Below are positions 31,029-42,413 of a stretch of DNA of 64,000 bases, piece after piece. The DNA comes from Maylandia zebra (Eukaryota > Chordata > Actinopteri > Cichliformes > Cichlidae): the NCBI RefSeq assembly GCF_041146795.1, contig NC_135180.1, positions 39,678,794 through 39,742,793 on the forward strand. The letters are read 5' to 3'. Numbering within the stretch: the first letter of the stretch is position 1; each line of letters opens with the position of its first letter. A model generated the notes under the pieces. The model saw only the letters and a program-made list of their open reading frames with translations, was not told where the DNA came from and did no database searches. A program made the position numbers and the translations under genes.

Positions 31029-32932
31029 CCATCCATCCATCCATTTTCATCCGCTTTGTCCGGGCCGGGTCGCGGGGGCAGCAGCCTAAGCAAAGAGGCC
31101 CAGACCTCTCTCTCCCCAGCCACCTCCTCCAGCTTATCCAGGGGGAATACCAAGGCGTTCCCAGGCCAGCCGAGAGATATAATCTCTCCAGCGTGTCCTG
31201 GGTCTGCCCCGGGGCCTCCTCCCGGTGGGACATGCCTGGAACACCTCACCCAGGAGGCGCCCAGGGGGCATCCTTGTCAGATGCCCGAACCACCTCAGCT
31301 GGCTCCTTTCGATGTGGAGCAGCAGGGGCTCTACTCTGAGCCCCTCCCGGATGGCCGAACTTCTCACCCTATCTCTAAGGTAGAGGCCAGCCAGCCTTCG
31401 GAGGAAGCTCATTTCTGCCGCTTGTATCCGCGATCTCGTTCTTTCGGTCACTACCCACAGCTCGTGGCCATAGGTGAGGGTAGGGACGTAGATCGACCGG
31501 CAAATTGAGAGCTTCGCTTTTACACTCAGCTCCCTCTTCACCACGATGGACCGGTGCAGCGTCCACATTACTGCAGCTGCAGCCCCAATCCGTCTGTCGA
31601 TCTCCGGCTCCCTTCTCCCATCACTCGTGAACAAGACCCCGAGATACTTGAACTCCTCCACTTGGGGCAGGAACTCATCCCCGACCCGGAGTGGGCACTC
31701 CACCCTTTTCCGGCTGAGAACCATGGCCTCAGATTTGGAGGTGCTGATCCTCATTCCCGCTGCTTCACACTCGGCTGCGAACCGTTCCAGTGCGAGCTGG
31801 AGGCCCTCACCCGATGAAGCCAACAGAACCACATCATCTGCAAAAATCAGAGATGAGATTCTGAGGCCACCAAAGCGAAAGCCCTCCGCCACTTGGCTGC
31901 GCCTAGAAATCCTGTCCATAAAAATTATGAACAGAACCGGAGACAAAGGGCAGCCCTGGCGGAGCCCATCACCCACCGTGAATGAGTCCGACTTATTGCC
32001 GGCAATGCGAACCAAGCTCTTGCAACGGTTGTATAGGGATCGAATGGCCCGTAGCAATGGGCCAGACACCCCATATTCCCGCAACACCCCCCACAGGACA
32101 CCCCGAGGGACACGGTCGAATGCCTTCTCCAAGTCCACAAAACACATGTAGACTGGTTGGGCAAACTCCCATGCACCCTCAAGTATCCTGGAGAGGATAA
32201 AGAGCTGGTCCAGTGTTCCGCGACCAGGACGAAAACCGCATTGTTCCTCCTGTATCCGAGGTTCGACTAACGGACGAACTCTCCTTTCCAGCACCCTGGC
32301 ATAGACTTTCCCAGGGAGGCTGAGGAGTGTGATCCCCCTGTAGTTGGAACACACCCTCCGGTCCCCTTTCTTGAAGATGGGGACCACCACCCCGGTCTGC
32401 CAGTCCACAGGTACTGCCCCTGATCTCCACGCAACATTGCAGAGGCGTGTCAACCAGGACAGCCCTACAACGTCCAGAGCCTTCAGGAACTCGGGGCGGA
32501 CCTCATCAACACCAGGGGCTCTGCCACCAAGGAGTTGTTTAACTGCCTCAGTGACCTCGCCCCCGGAAATTGGCGGGTCATTCCCCTCATCCCCAGACTC
32601 TGCTTCCTCCTCGGAAGACGTGTCAGTGGGATTAAGGAGGTCCTCGAAGTATTCCTTCCACCGCCCGACAATTTTCTCAGTCGACGTCAGCAGCGCTCCG
32701 CCAGCACTATACACAGTGCAGGTAGAGCACCGCTTTCCCCTCCTGAGACGTCTGACGGTTTGTCAGAATCTCTTCGAGGCAGCCCGAAAGTCTTTTTCCA
32801 TGGCCTCTCCGAACTCCTCCCACACCCGAGTTTTTGCTTCAGCCACTGCCCGAGCCGCATTCCGCTTGGCCTGTCGATACCTGTCGGCTGCCTCCGGAGT
32901 CCCACAGGCTAACCAAGCCCGATAGGACTTTT
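31029..32932 (-). mobile_element. Rex3-like LINE inserted in the L1-like LINE
   Basis: Its 3' end is the CATC/GATG repeat at 31029-31042 and its truncated 5' end lies at ~32932. It is flanked by TTTTTAGAATAT at 31017-31028 and 32933-32944, a 12-bp target duplication. Rex3 of fish is known to end in GATG repeats. Confidence 0.9.
31134..32714 (-). CDS. Rex3-like LINE reverse transcriptase, 5'-truncated, 526-aa open frame
   Basis: This is the best preserved Rex3 frame in the window. RT motifs in order: GVVVPIFKKG near 108-117, NYRGI 124-128, FVDLEKAFD 192-200, GLRQGCPLSPVLF 250-262, FADDVVLLA 291-299 and EFKYLGVLFTSD downstream. A C-terminal [10 protein letters not shown] segment follows, then [10 protein letters not shown]. 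The endonuclease half is missing because the copy is 5'-truncated at ~32932. The first Met is unlikely to be a natural start. It would not be expressed as a functional protein without its 5' end. Confidence 0.85.
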   Translation of the reverse strand: MYSAGGALLTSTEKIVGRWKEYFEDLLNPTDTSSEEEAESGDEGNDPPISGGEVTEAVKQLLGGRAPGVDEVRPEFLKALDVVGLSWLTRLCNVAWRSGAVPVDWQTGVVVPIFKKGDRRVCSNYRGITLLSLPGKVYARVLERRVRPLVEPRIQEEQCGFRPGRGTLDQLFILSRILEGAWEFAQPVYMCFVDLEKAFDRVPRGVLWGVLREYGVSGPLLRAIRSLYNRCKSLVRIAGNKSDSFTVGDGLRQGCPLSPVLFIIFMDRISRRSQVAEGFRFGGLRISSLIFADDVVLLASSGEGLQLALERFAAECEAAGMRISTSKSEAMVLSRKRVECPLRVGDEFLPQVEEFKYLGVLFTSDGRREPEIDRRIGAAAAVMWTLHRSIVVKRELSVKAKLSICRSIYVPTLTYGHELWVVTERTRSRIQAAEMSFLRRLAGLYLRDRVRSSAIREGLRVEPLLLHIERSQLRWFGHLTRMPPGRLLGEVFQACPTGRRPRGRPRTRWRDYISRLAWERLGIPPG

Positions 32933-33602
32933 TTTTTAGAATATCAACAAATTAAATCCATAGTAAAAAAGAAATTTAACCTCAGTCAAGTTGAATTACA
33001 AACTCCACCAAGTGTGCTACATTTTCTTACTCTTAAATCCCCCAAATTATTGTCTAAAATATACAGAACACTTTCTAAATTAGATGAATCAATATCACTT
33101 CCTATTGCAAAGTGGGAAGCAGATTTATCAGGTATGCTTAAAAACCTTTAAATTGATTAAAAATCCCAGTCTGCAATTAATACAATACAAAATACTACAT
33201 AGAGTGCACTAAACAGGTCATCGGATGTTCAAGATGGGCTTTACATCTTCCAACAACTGCTCACACTGTCAAGGCAATACACCAGACAATTACATCCACG
33301 CTCTTTGGTTCTGTCCACCAGTGCAGAAGTTTTGGCACGAGATATGTGAAGACTTATCAAAGTGTCTGAAATGTAAAATTCCAACCTCCCCTTTAGCGTG
33401 TTTGTTGGGCAAATTGGATGATGTCACTACAGAAACTAATACAGTCCACATGGTTTTTACTGCCCTATGCATAGCCAAGAAAACGGTCCTCATGAACTGG
33501 AAAAATAAAAATAATCTTAATTCTAACCAATATAGAAATTATCTATTAGATTACATTAGTCTCGAGACAGCCTCTCCCACCACATTAGATCAATCCCTCT
33601 GA

Positions 33603-34760
33603 GCCCCTTTGATCGGCTACATCACCTAGCAGGGGTGGGGAGGCGTGGTTTGGTCCCGCCTTAGCTATTGTGGTTGATGCGGAGGTTGGGACGGGCTTAG
33701 GGCATCTGGAGAATCCCTAGGGACGTTATCCCTGGAGGGCTTAATCCGGGGGTTGTGGTCATAACCTGGTTAGTGGCTCTGGTTGCTCTTAGAGGGTGTT
33801 CTCCTCTACTCCACGTGCAGCAGGGCTGGGGGAGGGTCTGTGCTGGCGGACGTAGGTTACTGACCTGGTAGCCTGGCTGCCCCTGAGTGGATCCAGCAGG
33901 CGTGGGGGTTCGGGGGTGCTTCGCCTCCGTGCTAGGGCTCTGGCTGGGCCTTGGGGGCTTCGGTCCTCGTTGGTGTGTCGCCGAGGTTGTGGGCGGGTGG
34001 GTGCACGGGGGCTCAGCCCTGGCGCAGGGGGCCTCTGGTGCATCGGCCTAACTGGGGGGCTCTTTAACTGGCAGGGAGGTTGTTTCCATCCTTGCAGGAG
34101 TCCACTTTGCAGGAGAGGGAGAGACATAGGAGAGGTGGAGAATAAACTTAACCTGGGTGTCTACTGTTGTGTAGTCTGGGAGATGATTGAATGTTGGGTG
34201 GGTACAGTTTCCTCTGCGATGGGGTCGGGTAGGCTGCCCCGGGTCCTGTGGGGCTTGGTGGTGCTGCTGCCGTAGGCCCCGGTCTGGATGGGCTTGGGCT
34301 CCCTTGCCTTGGTGGGTGCCGAAGGACAGGGGTGCCTACTTTTCCTGCCCATCATCGGCTGCCACCCCAAGGGCCTTGGGGTGCAGGTGTGTCACCAGGG
34401 TGCAGGGGAGGCATCCCCCCCCCCCCCCCCCCCGCCCCCTTCTGGCCACCTGTGCCTCAATTTTATTCCACAACTTAGACATCCACATTACTCACAATCA
34501 CATAACACATACATATAGGGCCTTGACGGTCTGTGTATTCGTAGCTCGTCCACAGAAGGACTGGTAGCTCCCCTTACGATAAGGGTTCAGATCGCGCGAA
34601 CAGGTGTGAAATGTGTGTGTTTAGTTAGTTTGTTTGTTTGCTTGTTTTAATCAATTTTAAATCATGCTTTTTATTTGCTTTTGTTTCTAATGTCTCTGTA
34701 AAGCACTTTGAATCACCTTGTTGTTGAATTGTGCTATACAAATAAATTTGCCTTGCCTTG
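33603..34760 (+). mobile_element. G-rich 3' UTR and tail of the L1-like LINE
   Basis: G/C-biased non-coding sequence with a poly-C run at 34421-34433. It ends in TGTAAAGCACTTTGAATCAC, GTGCTATACAAATAAATTTG and CCTTG repeats, a LINE-type 3' end. Long open frames here are a by-product of base composition. Confidence 0.6.
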
Positions 34761-35704
34761 CCTATTCAACCCCACCTCTGGCGCTGGCACCTCTCAATTT
34801 TAAATCCATGTAGACATTGAGGGTTCTTGGGAGGGGCCGTGCTAACACCTGCTGCTCTATGGCAGCAGCACCATCGGGGCGGGGGGGCTTGGAGGAGGTG
34901 TTGGCCATCCGATTGGGATCTGGGATGCGGGGCCTCCCTGCTGCTGCGGAGCCTGGGGCGGTCTGCTTGCCTCCACCCCGGGGGAAAGAGTAACATCTCC
35001 TGGGTCTAGCTGCCGTTTCCCCCTCTGGGGGCGAGGGTACCTGGACCCGTGGTATAGAGTATGTTTGGGGAGTGTGATTGTGTGAACATGTCCATTTATG
35101 TCTATCCTTACACTGGGTGAGTGCTGAGTATTTGTATATGTGTGCATGAGGGTGGAATGCATGTTTGTGTCTGTGTGTGCCTGTTTGTCTGTGTCTATGT
35201 TGGGTCTTAGATTTCTGTGAATTTGCTTTACAGAAAAAATGACAGCATTTTTTCTGTAAAGCAAATTTACCTTGCCTATGGGTATAAATAAAGTTACCTT
35301 GACCTTGATCTTGACTCCACCTCTCTGGGAACTCCCAGGCCCTCCGAAGTATGGAGGCCTATCTCCCCTCATCACACTCCCTGCCGGTAACTGATGCCCT
35401 CAGGGGTCGGTGTGTTGGTGGTTCTTGGTGTCCGGGGCTGGGTGCTCAGGTATGTACCAGCTCACTCCCGGTGGCTACTTGGCAGGGCCTGGCGCCTGTT
35501 GCTCGGTCAGGCCTCTTCCAGTGCGTAGGGGGCCCTCGAGCCTCCGGCCTCTGGGCCTGCGGCTCGGTTCACTCCGGCACAGCTGGCCGCCGGCAGAGCC
35601 GGGGGGCACGCCAGTGCAGCCCCCTCTGGCTTCTGCTCTGTGGCTACTGGGTGACCCCTCGTCTGGGGCTCTCCTCAGTTCTTCCCAGGACAGTGGCACG
35701 GATG
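34761..35704 (+). mobile_element. Further LINE 3' UTR fragments (two)
   Basis: 34761-35310 repeats the same kind of G-rich UTR and ends in ATAAATAAAGTTACCTTGAC with CCTTGA repeats. 35311-35704 is a third GC-rich piece of the same sort. Both are non-coding. Family membership is inferred from composition and tails. Confidence 0.5.
35220..35267. repeat. Perfect 22-bp-arm hairpin
   Basis: Arms 35220-35241 and 35246-35267 (ATTTGCTTTACAG... mirrored by ...CTGTAAAGCAAAT) with a 4-nt loop ACAG. It sits just before a LINE-type tail. Confidence 0.95.
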
Positions 35705-36045
35705 CCACCGAGAGAATAACTTCAAGGCAGTCCAAAAATATTTTTCCAATGCCTCTCTGAAGTCCTCCCAGACCCGAGTCACGTTCTGCTTGGACTGCTG
35801 GTATGCATAGGCTGTCTGCAAAGTCCAATATGTTAACCAAACCCAGATCAATGATACGATTATAAGATTGATCATCGATGTGGCCTAGGTTGTTACTCTT
35901 GCACAGAAGTCCAGTAACAGAACACTTCTCAGTTTTAGGTCAATCAGACCCTTCCCCCCAAGTTTCACTGTAGTTGCCCACATGAGTGTTGAAGTCTCCC
36001 AGAATGACGACCCAGGTGGAGCGCCCTCAAGCAATCCACTGTTAG
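35705..36045 (-). mobile_element. Diverged Rex3-like LINE fragment
   Basis: Antisense match to parts of 53520-54270 (CTTCAAGGCAGTCCAAAAAT, ATGAGTGTTGAAGTCTCCCA). It is heavily decayed with internal deletions. Confidence 0.7.
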
Positions 36046-36303
36046 GGTTGAAAATATTTTATTTTCCTACTAAAGAAAGCTGGTTTCAATCATTTTCATA
36101 TAAACACTGCAAGTGTGCTCATATGAATTGGCACTCCGTCTTTTGAAGGTCGAAAGCTTTGTTCAGTGTGACTGTCCAGATATATTGTTGAAATGATGTA
36201 GAGTGCAGAGGGTTGATTGCAAACACGCTAAATATTTTTAAAATACAGCACTTTAAAGTGACGGGAACATTTCAGTAATGATGTTTTTCACTTCATTGAT
36301 GGA

Positions 36304-37452
36304 CAGTGTTGGGGAGTAACGGAATACATGTACCACCGTTACGTATTTAAAATACAAAATATGAGTAACTGTATTCTGTTACAGTTACCGTTTAAAAAGG
36401 TGGTATTCAGAATACAGTTACTTTGTTGAAATAAATGGATTACACTGCGGTACTTTCCTGTTTCATTTTGTCGCGGGTCAGGACTGTTTGGGTTTGTTTG
36501 ACAGCTACGGTCTGTTGTTCCAGGCGGCAGCGTTACGGTTGCCATGGTTACAGGGCGACGCTCTCTCTCTCTCTGCGACTGTGTGTTTCCTGGGTGAGAG
36601 AGCGCCTTTTGTTGTTGTTGTTGTGCTAAACTAACAGGCTGAATGCTACAAGCATAGCTCTAAAGAATGTAGCATCATGGGCAGTGTAGTCCGTGTTGCA
36701 GGGAGAATGGACTGCCATACACGTTATGGGTCTGTGAGCGCGAGGAGGGAGAAAAAGGCGAGTGGAAAGGTACGAGTTGTCATCGAGGAAAAACGGGAGC
36801 TGGAAGCATGTAAATATAATAATAACCACTGCAGCCAAGAAGAGAGCCTGACGAGCCCAGTTGTAAGTAAGCTATTAAGACTCGACTGTACACCGTGTTC
36901 GTGTTTTCCTCCGAAAACAACAAGTTCCGTTGGAGCAGTCTTTCAACGCCTCTCTCTGTCTCTCGCAAGAAAAGTTGACCCACACAACAAAGTAAAGCTA
37001 TTTTTCAGCTACGAGCCGACAGGGACCCCGCCGTATTAGTCAGAGGTCCCTTTACTACAGTTCGGAGTCGCGGACCTTCAGTAATAGTAATAAATCACAC
37101 AGCAATAGTACATTCAGCATGATAATATATTAAGTAATCCAAAGTATACAGAATACGTTACTCTCATTGAGTAACGTAACGGAATACGTTACAGAATACA
37201 GTATTCTGTAATCTGTAATGGAATACATTTTAAAATACCAGCAGACTGAGAGACAGCTTCTTCCACCAGGCCATCAGACTGCTGAACACGTCATAGACAC
37301 CTCAGCTTCACTACTGGAACTTCAACATTATGCACTCCACACTGTATATAAATGCCACTTGTTTTGCACATATTCAACTCTGTATATTTTATTATTATTA
37401 TTATTATTATTATTTTATTTTATTTTTTTACTATTTAATTTGTAAAAATGTG

Positions 37453-37515
<63 letters not shown>

Positions 37516-37774
37516 AGGAGAATATTTAGTATACACATCCAGAAATGCATACACTGTTATATATTGTACATATATTTATTAGTTTCAGGTTGGCCATTCT
37601 TGTATTTTGCTCGTTTGTGTTGTTGTGTTTGCACATCTCTGTTGCTTGTGGGGCTCGCACACAAGAATTTCACTCGCATGTGCTGTGCCAGTGTGCCTGC
37701 ACATGTGATGTGACAATAAAAAAAAAAAAAAAAAGTGATTTGATTTGATTTGAAAAGTAACCTTCCCAACACTG
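36304..37774. mobile_element. hAT-type DNA transposon, ~1.47 kb
   Basis: Ends CAGTGTTGGGGAGTAAC and GTAACCTTCCCAACACTG are inverted. The flanks TTGATGGA (36296-36303) and TTCATGGA (37775-37782) form an 8-bp target duplication with one change. Subterminal GTAAC/GTTAC and GAATAC motifs recur at both ends. A 120-codon frame at 36677-37039 has no transposase motif I recognise, so it is likely non-autonomous. Confidence 0.85.
37235..37756 (+). mobile_element. L2-type LINE 3' fragment inside the hAT element
   Basis: Starts in the last coding stretch of L2 (GACAGCTTCTTCCACCAGGC, reading DSFFHQAIRLLN), runs through ATT and CA repeats (CA run about 37456-37513), and ends TGTGACAATAAA with a poly-A and TGATT repeats. 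It is strongly 5'-truncated and separates the right hAT end from the body. Confidence 0.8.
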
Positions 37775-37782
37775 TTCATGGA

Positions 37783-38081
37783 TCAAGTATTTCTTTATTT
37801 TAGGCAATTTATTGTGTAGTCAGCAGAAATTACACAACCATCAAGCAGACATAGTAATTAAAAAATATACATAGTAATACAAAAAATGTAACTCTAACCC
37901 AAAATCTCGAAGTCGAGAATAAAATAGTAACATTCAAACATCCTAAGGCATTTAAATGACCCATGGCTGCCTGGAAATAAGGTTTAATTTCTATTTTTTC
38001 TTAAGGTTGACTTAAGGTGTAGCCAAAGCCAAGAAACTCCTTAGAAAATGTATGTCTAGGATCATCGTGCAAAACTTTACT
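37783..38081. other. Downstream flank of OR3
   Basis: AT-rich, no gene seen. It may include the OR3 3' UTR. Confidence 0.4.
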
Positions 38082-39008
38082 TCAATTTAAAGGTCTAAGT
38101 GTCAGCAGATTTTTACATAAAATGCGGATCTTAGTCATGTTCAGGCCATAAACTAAAGGATTTAATAGTGGTTGGCTTATTAGCCAATATAATGAGAGAA
38201 ATATACGTAACAAAATAGGTATACCGCTCATATTGAACCTACTCTGTAATATTTCAAAGCAAGCTCCACATGAAAAGTTTAACACACAGGCAAGATGAGG
38301 ACTGCAGGTAGTGACAGCTTTCTGCCTCACCTGTTTGGAACCAGAAGAACAAACTCTAAGGATTTTTATGTAAGTGTAAAGCATGAATATCAGAGGACAA
38401 CATACTGTGCATAAAACAATAATATTAAGTGCTTTAGTGTCAGAACAAGCCAGCTTTATGACAGAGTAGTTGTCACAGTACACTTTGTCAATAATGTTCC
38501 CACAAAGTGGTAAAGTGGAGCTCAATGAAATCATGAGAGCACATGCAAGAATAGCATATAACCATGTTATAGCAATTAGTATAGCAATCCTCTTGGGTGT
38601 CATGTATGTGTTGTATTGCAATGGAAAACAGATAGCGAGATATCTGTCATAAGACATAACAGCCAGATTAAGATATTCAGCACTCCCATAGCAGTGAATA
38701 CAATAAATCTGCAAGTAACATAAAGATGCAGAAATGATATTAATATCACAGATGATGTGAAGCAGGAGCAGTGGAAACAGAGATGTGCTACCATACAGTG
38801 CATTCACAAACAGGTTGCACAGAAACATGTACATAGGTTCATGTAAGCTTCTGTTCACACAGATAACCACAATCAGCAGAACATTGGTGCAAACTACTGA
38901 AACAAAGAAACACATGACAAGCATAAAAAATAAATACTTGAAAATCCCAATATTCAAGAATGCAAGTCTGAAATGTGAGAACTGTGTAGAGTTTGTCATG
39001 ATTACCAC
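38082..39008 (-). CDS. Olfactory receptor OR3 (teleost odorant receptor)
   Basis: Intact seven-transmembrane odorant receptor of 308 residues, or 305 if the ATG at 38999 is used; that Met aligns with the start of OR1 and OR2 and precedes an NST glycosylation site. Hallmarks: LHEPMYMFL after TM1, MSYDRYLAIC at the end of TM3, loop-2 cysteines, KAVTTCSPH before TM6 and LNPLVYG in TM7. It is the most diverged of the four ORs, yet about 65 bp around the LHEPMYMFL motif are nearly identical at nucleotide level to OR1, OR2 and OR4. It is on the opposite strand to OR1 and OR2. Confidence 0.95.
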   Translation of the reverse strand: MVIMTNSTQFSHFRLAFLNIGIFKYLFFMLVMCFFVSVVCTNVLLIVVICVNRSLHEPMYMFLCNLFVNALYGSTSLFPLLLLHIICDINIISASLCYLQIYCIHCYGSAEYLNLAVMSYDRYLAICFPLQYNTYMTPKRIAILIAITWLYAILACALMISLSSTLPLCGNIIDKVYCDNYSVIKLACSDTKALNIIVLCTVCCPLIFMLYTYIKILRVCSSGSKQVRQKAVTTCSPHLACVLNFSCGACFEILQSRFNMSGIPILLRIFLSLYWLISQPLLNPLVYGLNMTKIRILCKNLLTLRPLN

Positions 39009-39915
39009 TTCAGTTGATAAAGCTTATTGACAGTGCCCACTGGATGATGTGATTTTAACAGACTGAAACTGTGGTCAGTTTGTCTGTGGTCAGATGAAAT
39101 TACTCAATGTGAAATCAACATCAGCTTGGTTTTAGACCACTGTGTAAATCCCAGTGTCTACCTGCTGTCCTTACCTGGTCACAGTCAGCCCCTCCTAACT
39201 GAGTGAAACTCTGCATTCCCTTTTAACTATTTCAGTTCAGTTCAGCCCACGGCAAGAGACTGACCCTATTACCCAACATCCCACAGGAAGTGTCTCTTGG
39301 TAACGTTGGAAGTTTGTTCTATCTACACAAACAACTATAATCATATTTTGCACTTTAATAAAGAATCCACAGACGCAAGAGGGTTTTTTTTATTTGTGGG
39401 ATGTGTTTGTATGTTTGCTTTTGTATGTGTCCGTATTTTAGATATTTTAGATTATGATTCCATGACCAACAAGGTCAGTAATAAGGAAAAAGCTACACAC
39501 TATCATGGGTTGCTTTTGTGTAATGGACACAATGTTTTTTTTGCCCAGATTGTCCCAGTTTTCCCAGTTAAACACTTAACATTCTAAAGTTACTGGTTTA
39601 CCATTTTCCACATACTTTTTACTGTTAATTTCCTAATGTAATTACGAGTGACAACAGTAGGGTACCAGTATGTGCCTTGAGACGTAGAGAGAGGTATTTG
39701 TTGCTGCTTGCCAAAAATGAAGGACATTTTTCAAGATACTCTGCTGAACACAGAGAGCTCTGAATGGTGCAGCACTTGGTACTGCTATCAGAGGAAAGTC
39801 ATGTGTGACAAAAAGGAGCCAAAGCATACAGTGTTGCGAGTCAAGCAATATTTATTTGCAGTGTTTTCTTTCGCCCTTATCAGAGCAGCTTTCCAGCTAC
39901 CTCCATTGTTCCACA
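39009..39915. other. 5' flank of OR3
   Basis: No supported coding region or repeat. The part next to 39900 may be the 3' UTR of the Gypsy fragment. Confidence 0.45.
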
Positions 39916-40620
39916 TCACACACTCTGCACAGATTCGGGTGTTTCTTGGCAGCTCGGACTTACTGCCCTCCTCCTTTGGCCCCGGTGGCTTCTGAAGTAG
40001 AGAAGGTGGATTAGGTAATGCTCACCGGCCGTGACAACCAGCCTCCCCTGACACCCTGAACCTGCTGGTGCACCACTGCCCTGCAGCTGAGCCACAAACC
40101 ACACTTTGCCAGTTGGGTGGGAGAGGAAATCAGCCACGACCATTTGTGCCTCCAGCCTATGGACCACTTTGAACTTAAAAGGCTGAAGAGCAAGAACCCA
40201 CCGTGAGATCCGTGCATTGGGATCTTTCATGCAGTGGAGCCAGTGCAGGGGGGCATTATCCAAACTGAAGGTGAAAGGGTGGCCCAGGAGGTAATAATGG
40301 AGGAAGTTGACCACCCACCAGATTGCCAAGCACTCTGTCTCCACGATGCTGTACCTGGACTCCCACTCCAAAGGTTTCCTGCTGATGTACACAACCTTTC
40401 TTAACTGCTAGGAAAAAACAGCCCCCAGGCATACGTCAGTCTGCAGGATGAAAGGTAGGGAAAAGTTAGAAATGGTGCAGGGGTTCCCCACAGAAAACCT
40501 TCTTCACCTGTGCAAAAGCTGCCTGGCACTGTTCTGTCCAATTGACCAGATCTGGTCCAATCAGGGACATCCTTTTGGATGAGATAAGTTAAGGGGCTGG
40601 TCAGCTCCACTAAGTTCAGG
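39916..40620 (-). pseudogene. Gypsy-type RNase H fragment
   Basis: On the minus strand the frame at 40401-40610 shows SPLTYLIQKD, then a region with frame shifts, and 39916-40392 shows YISRKP, RYSIVETECLAIWWVV, FTFSLDNAPLHWLH, HRLEAQMVVADFLSHP. This is the connection/RNase H region of a Ty3/Gypsy pol. No RT palm or integrase remains and the element is not the same subfamily as 54708-57115. Confidence 0.75.
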
Positions 40621-40744
40621 ACGAACCATGGATAAAAACCAGCAAGCGCTAACAGACCAGTGTTAACAGACCTCTCTGCATTGAATCATGCTTGTTATTA
40701 ACCTCTGTCTCTCTTCCACATCATGTCTTTGTTTTCCTTCTCAC

Positions 40745-42413
40745 CAGAGGTGGGACCAAGTCATTGTTTTGCAAGTCTCAAGTAAGTCTCAAGTCTTTAT
40801 CCTCAAGTCTCAAGTCAAGTCTCAAGTAATGTCAGGCAAGTCAGAGTCGAGTCTCAAGTCACTGGTGTAAAAGTCCGAGTCAAGTCACAAGTCTGAAACT
40901 TTGAATTTCAAGTCCTTTCGAGTCTTTAAAAAAAAAACGAAAAAATAATGTTGCAGTTATATGCTAAATGTAAATATTAGACCATGTAATTTTTTAATCT
41001 GTGTTTTTCTCAACACATGACAAAATAGTGAACTTAGAAAATATACACAAATTGTGAAATTGCACCTCTTTAAAATGCAGCTCAATTAAACCTAGCTCCA
41101 AGAATAATTTTCACCGACAGTTCTGAGATAAGCTGCATGTTATTCTTGGATGCGGTTGTAGGACCGGCTTTAAAATCGCATGACAAAAATATCATACATA
41201 TTAAAAAAAACTGCATCACCAACGTAGCCTGGAAAACATTTGCTAGTTAGATGAAGTCAGCTATCTCATCTTAGCATATTTATATGCATATTTATAATCA
41301 TACGGTTCTTGGAGTGAGTGCACACACTCATGAAGTTTAGTAACTTCCGGTCACTGCAACAAGCCCAGGTACAGTTTACCGACGGATGGGTGCAGGACCT
41401 TGAAATGCACCGTGTAGAACGAAAGACCATCGTACATATCATAAGTTTACCAGTCTCACAAATTGTCGTCATAAATACACATTCCTTAACCGTTTATTAA
41501 TAGGACCTTTGAGCTCAACGGTAATTAATTAGTAGTGGAAATAATTTCTGGTAGGCATCACAGAAATGTAGCAGTGACAATAATACTGTATGCTGTAATC
41601 GTACTGGACAATTAGTGATACAAAAAACCTGTTTTATCCTGTGAATAAAAGTATATGTTTTTGTCAATGTACCATAATAACAGAAGCGAAACGCAATATT
41701 GTGTCAGGACAATTCACTATTTATGCACAATAAATAAAGGAGCATAGCGCGACCATTTCTGTTCAGCGCCAGACTTGCTTGTAACCTATATCACCAATTA
41801 TGTTATGAAAATGACGTATTAAGTACTAAAAGACACTGACCTTCGTGTAAATGCTTGGAGCAGACTAACCTGTGAGCTGGAGTGTTCTGGGACGTTATAT
41901 TTGATCTTTGAATGGCTGCAATCCAGTCGCCTCTTTGTTACTTTGGAAACACGGCTCGAACAATTTCTCTTCAACGACATAATCCGATAACAACCGATCT
42001 CTTTACTCGTCGGCTTCCCGTGGCTGTCATGCGACCGGCTATTGCAGTTAATAATACAACAGCTTCTTGACATTTTTGTGTTTCTTTTTATCGCTGTGTG
42101 ACTGATTTTAATTGAAAGCCTGCGTGCGCTAGTACCGCTTGCCACGAGTTCCCAGAATCCTTTGCGGTTCTACCCGTGAATGACGTCACATTTTCAATCT
42201 CTATATGCATGTTAAATTTTATATTTGGGGTAAAATATCAAGTCTTTTCAAGTAAACCGGTTCAAGTCCAATTCAAGTCCCAAGTCATTGGTGTAAAAGT
42301 CCAAGTCAAGTCACAAGTCTTACAACATTTTTTCAAGTCAAGTCTAAAGTCATAAAATTAATGACTCGAGTCTGACTCGAGTCCAAGTCATGTGACTCGA
42401 GTCCACACCTCTG
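40745..42413. mobile_element. 1.67-kb TIR element encoding a THAP-like domain
   Basis: Ends CAGAGGTGGGACCAAGTCA and TGACTCGAGTCCACACCTCTG are imperfect inverted repeats. The flanks are an exact 8-bp target duplication CTTCTCAC (40737-40744 and 42414-42421). Both subterminal zones are packed with CAAGTC/CTCAAGT copies (about 40765-40920 and 42240-42400). An 8-bp duplication fits hAT or P; a THAP domain in the interior favours P-like. It is probably an internally deleted copy. Confidence 0.85.
41825..42081 (-). pseudogene. THAP zinc-finger first exon, frameshifted
   Basis: The minus-strand frame from ATG ~42081 reads MSRSCCIINCNSRSHD, then CYRI...VTKRR, the start of a THAP domain (C-x4-C spacing, basic helix). 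At ~41921 the next part of the domain continues in another frame (WIAAIQRSN... then VCSKHLHEG), supplying the conserved Trp and the final C-x2-H. A single-base loss explains the split. The exon ends at GAAG/GTCAGT near 41840, a plausible splice donor. THAP domains bind DNA and form the N-terminus of P-type transposases. Confidence 0.7.

Larger units (their letters stand above)
30450..33602 (+). pseudogene. L1-like LINE ORF2 C-terminal region, interrupted by Rex3
   Basis: Pieces at about 30450-31016 and 32945-33602 flank a Rex3 insertion. The left part reads PCQLTAIWNNPEICI, typical of the region after the L1 RT. The right part carries the L1 C-terminal Cys/His segment (CSHCQGNTPDNYIHALWFCP, VQKFWHEI). 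Several stops occur. The parent element was an L1/Tx1-group LINE in plus orientation. Confidence 0.75.

Noticed and set aside
34161-35840. Several 60-170-codon frames rich in Gly, Pro, Arg and Ser
   Set aside because: They arise from G-rich LINE 3' UTR sequence; overlapping frames on both strands and no motif.
36677-37039. 120-codon frame in the hAT element as transposase
   Set aside because: No BED finger, catalytic or dimerisation motif is visible; kept as non-coding.
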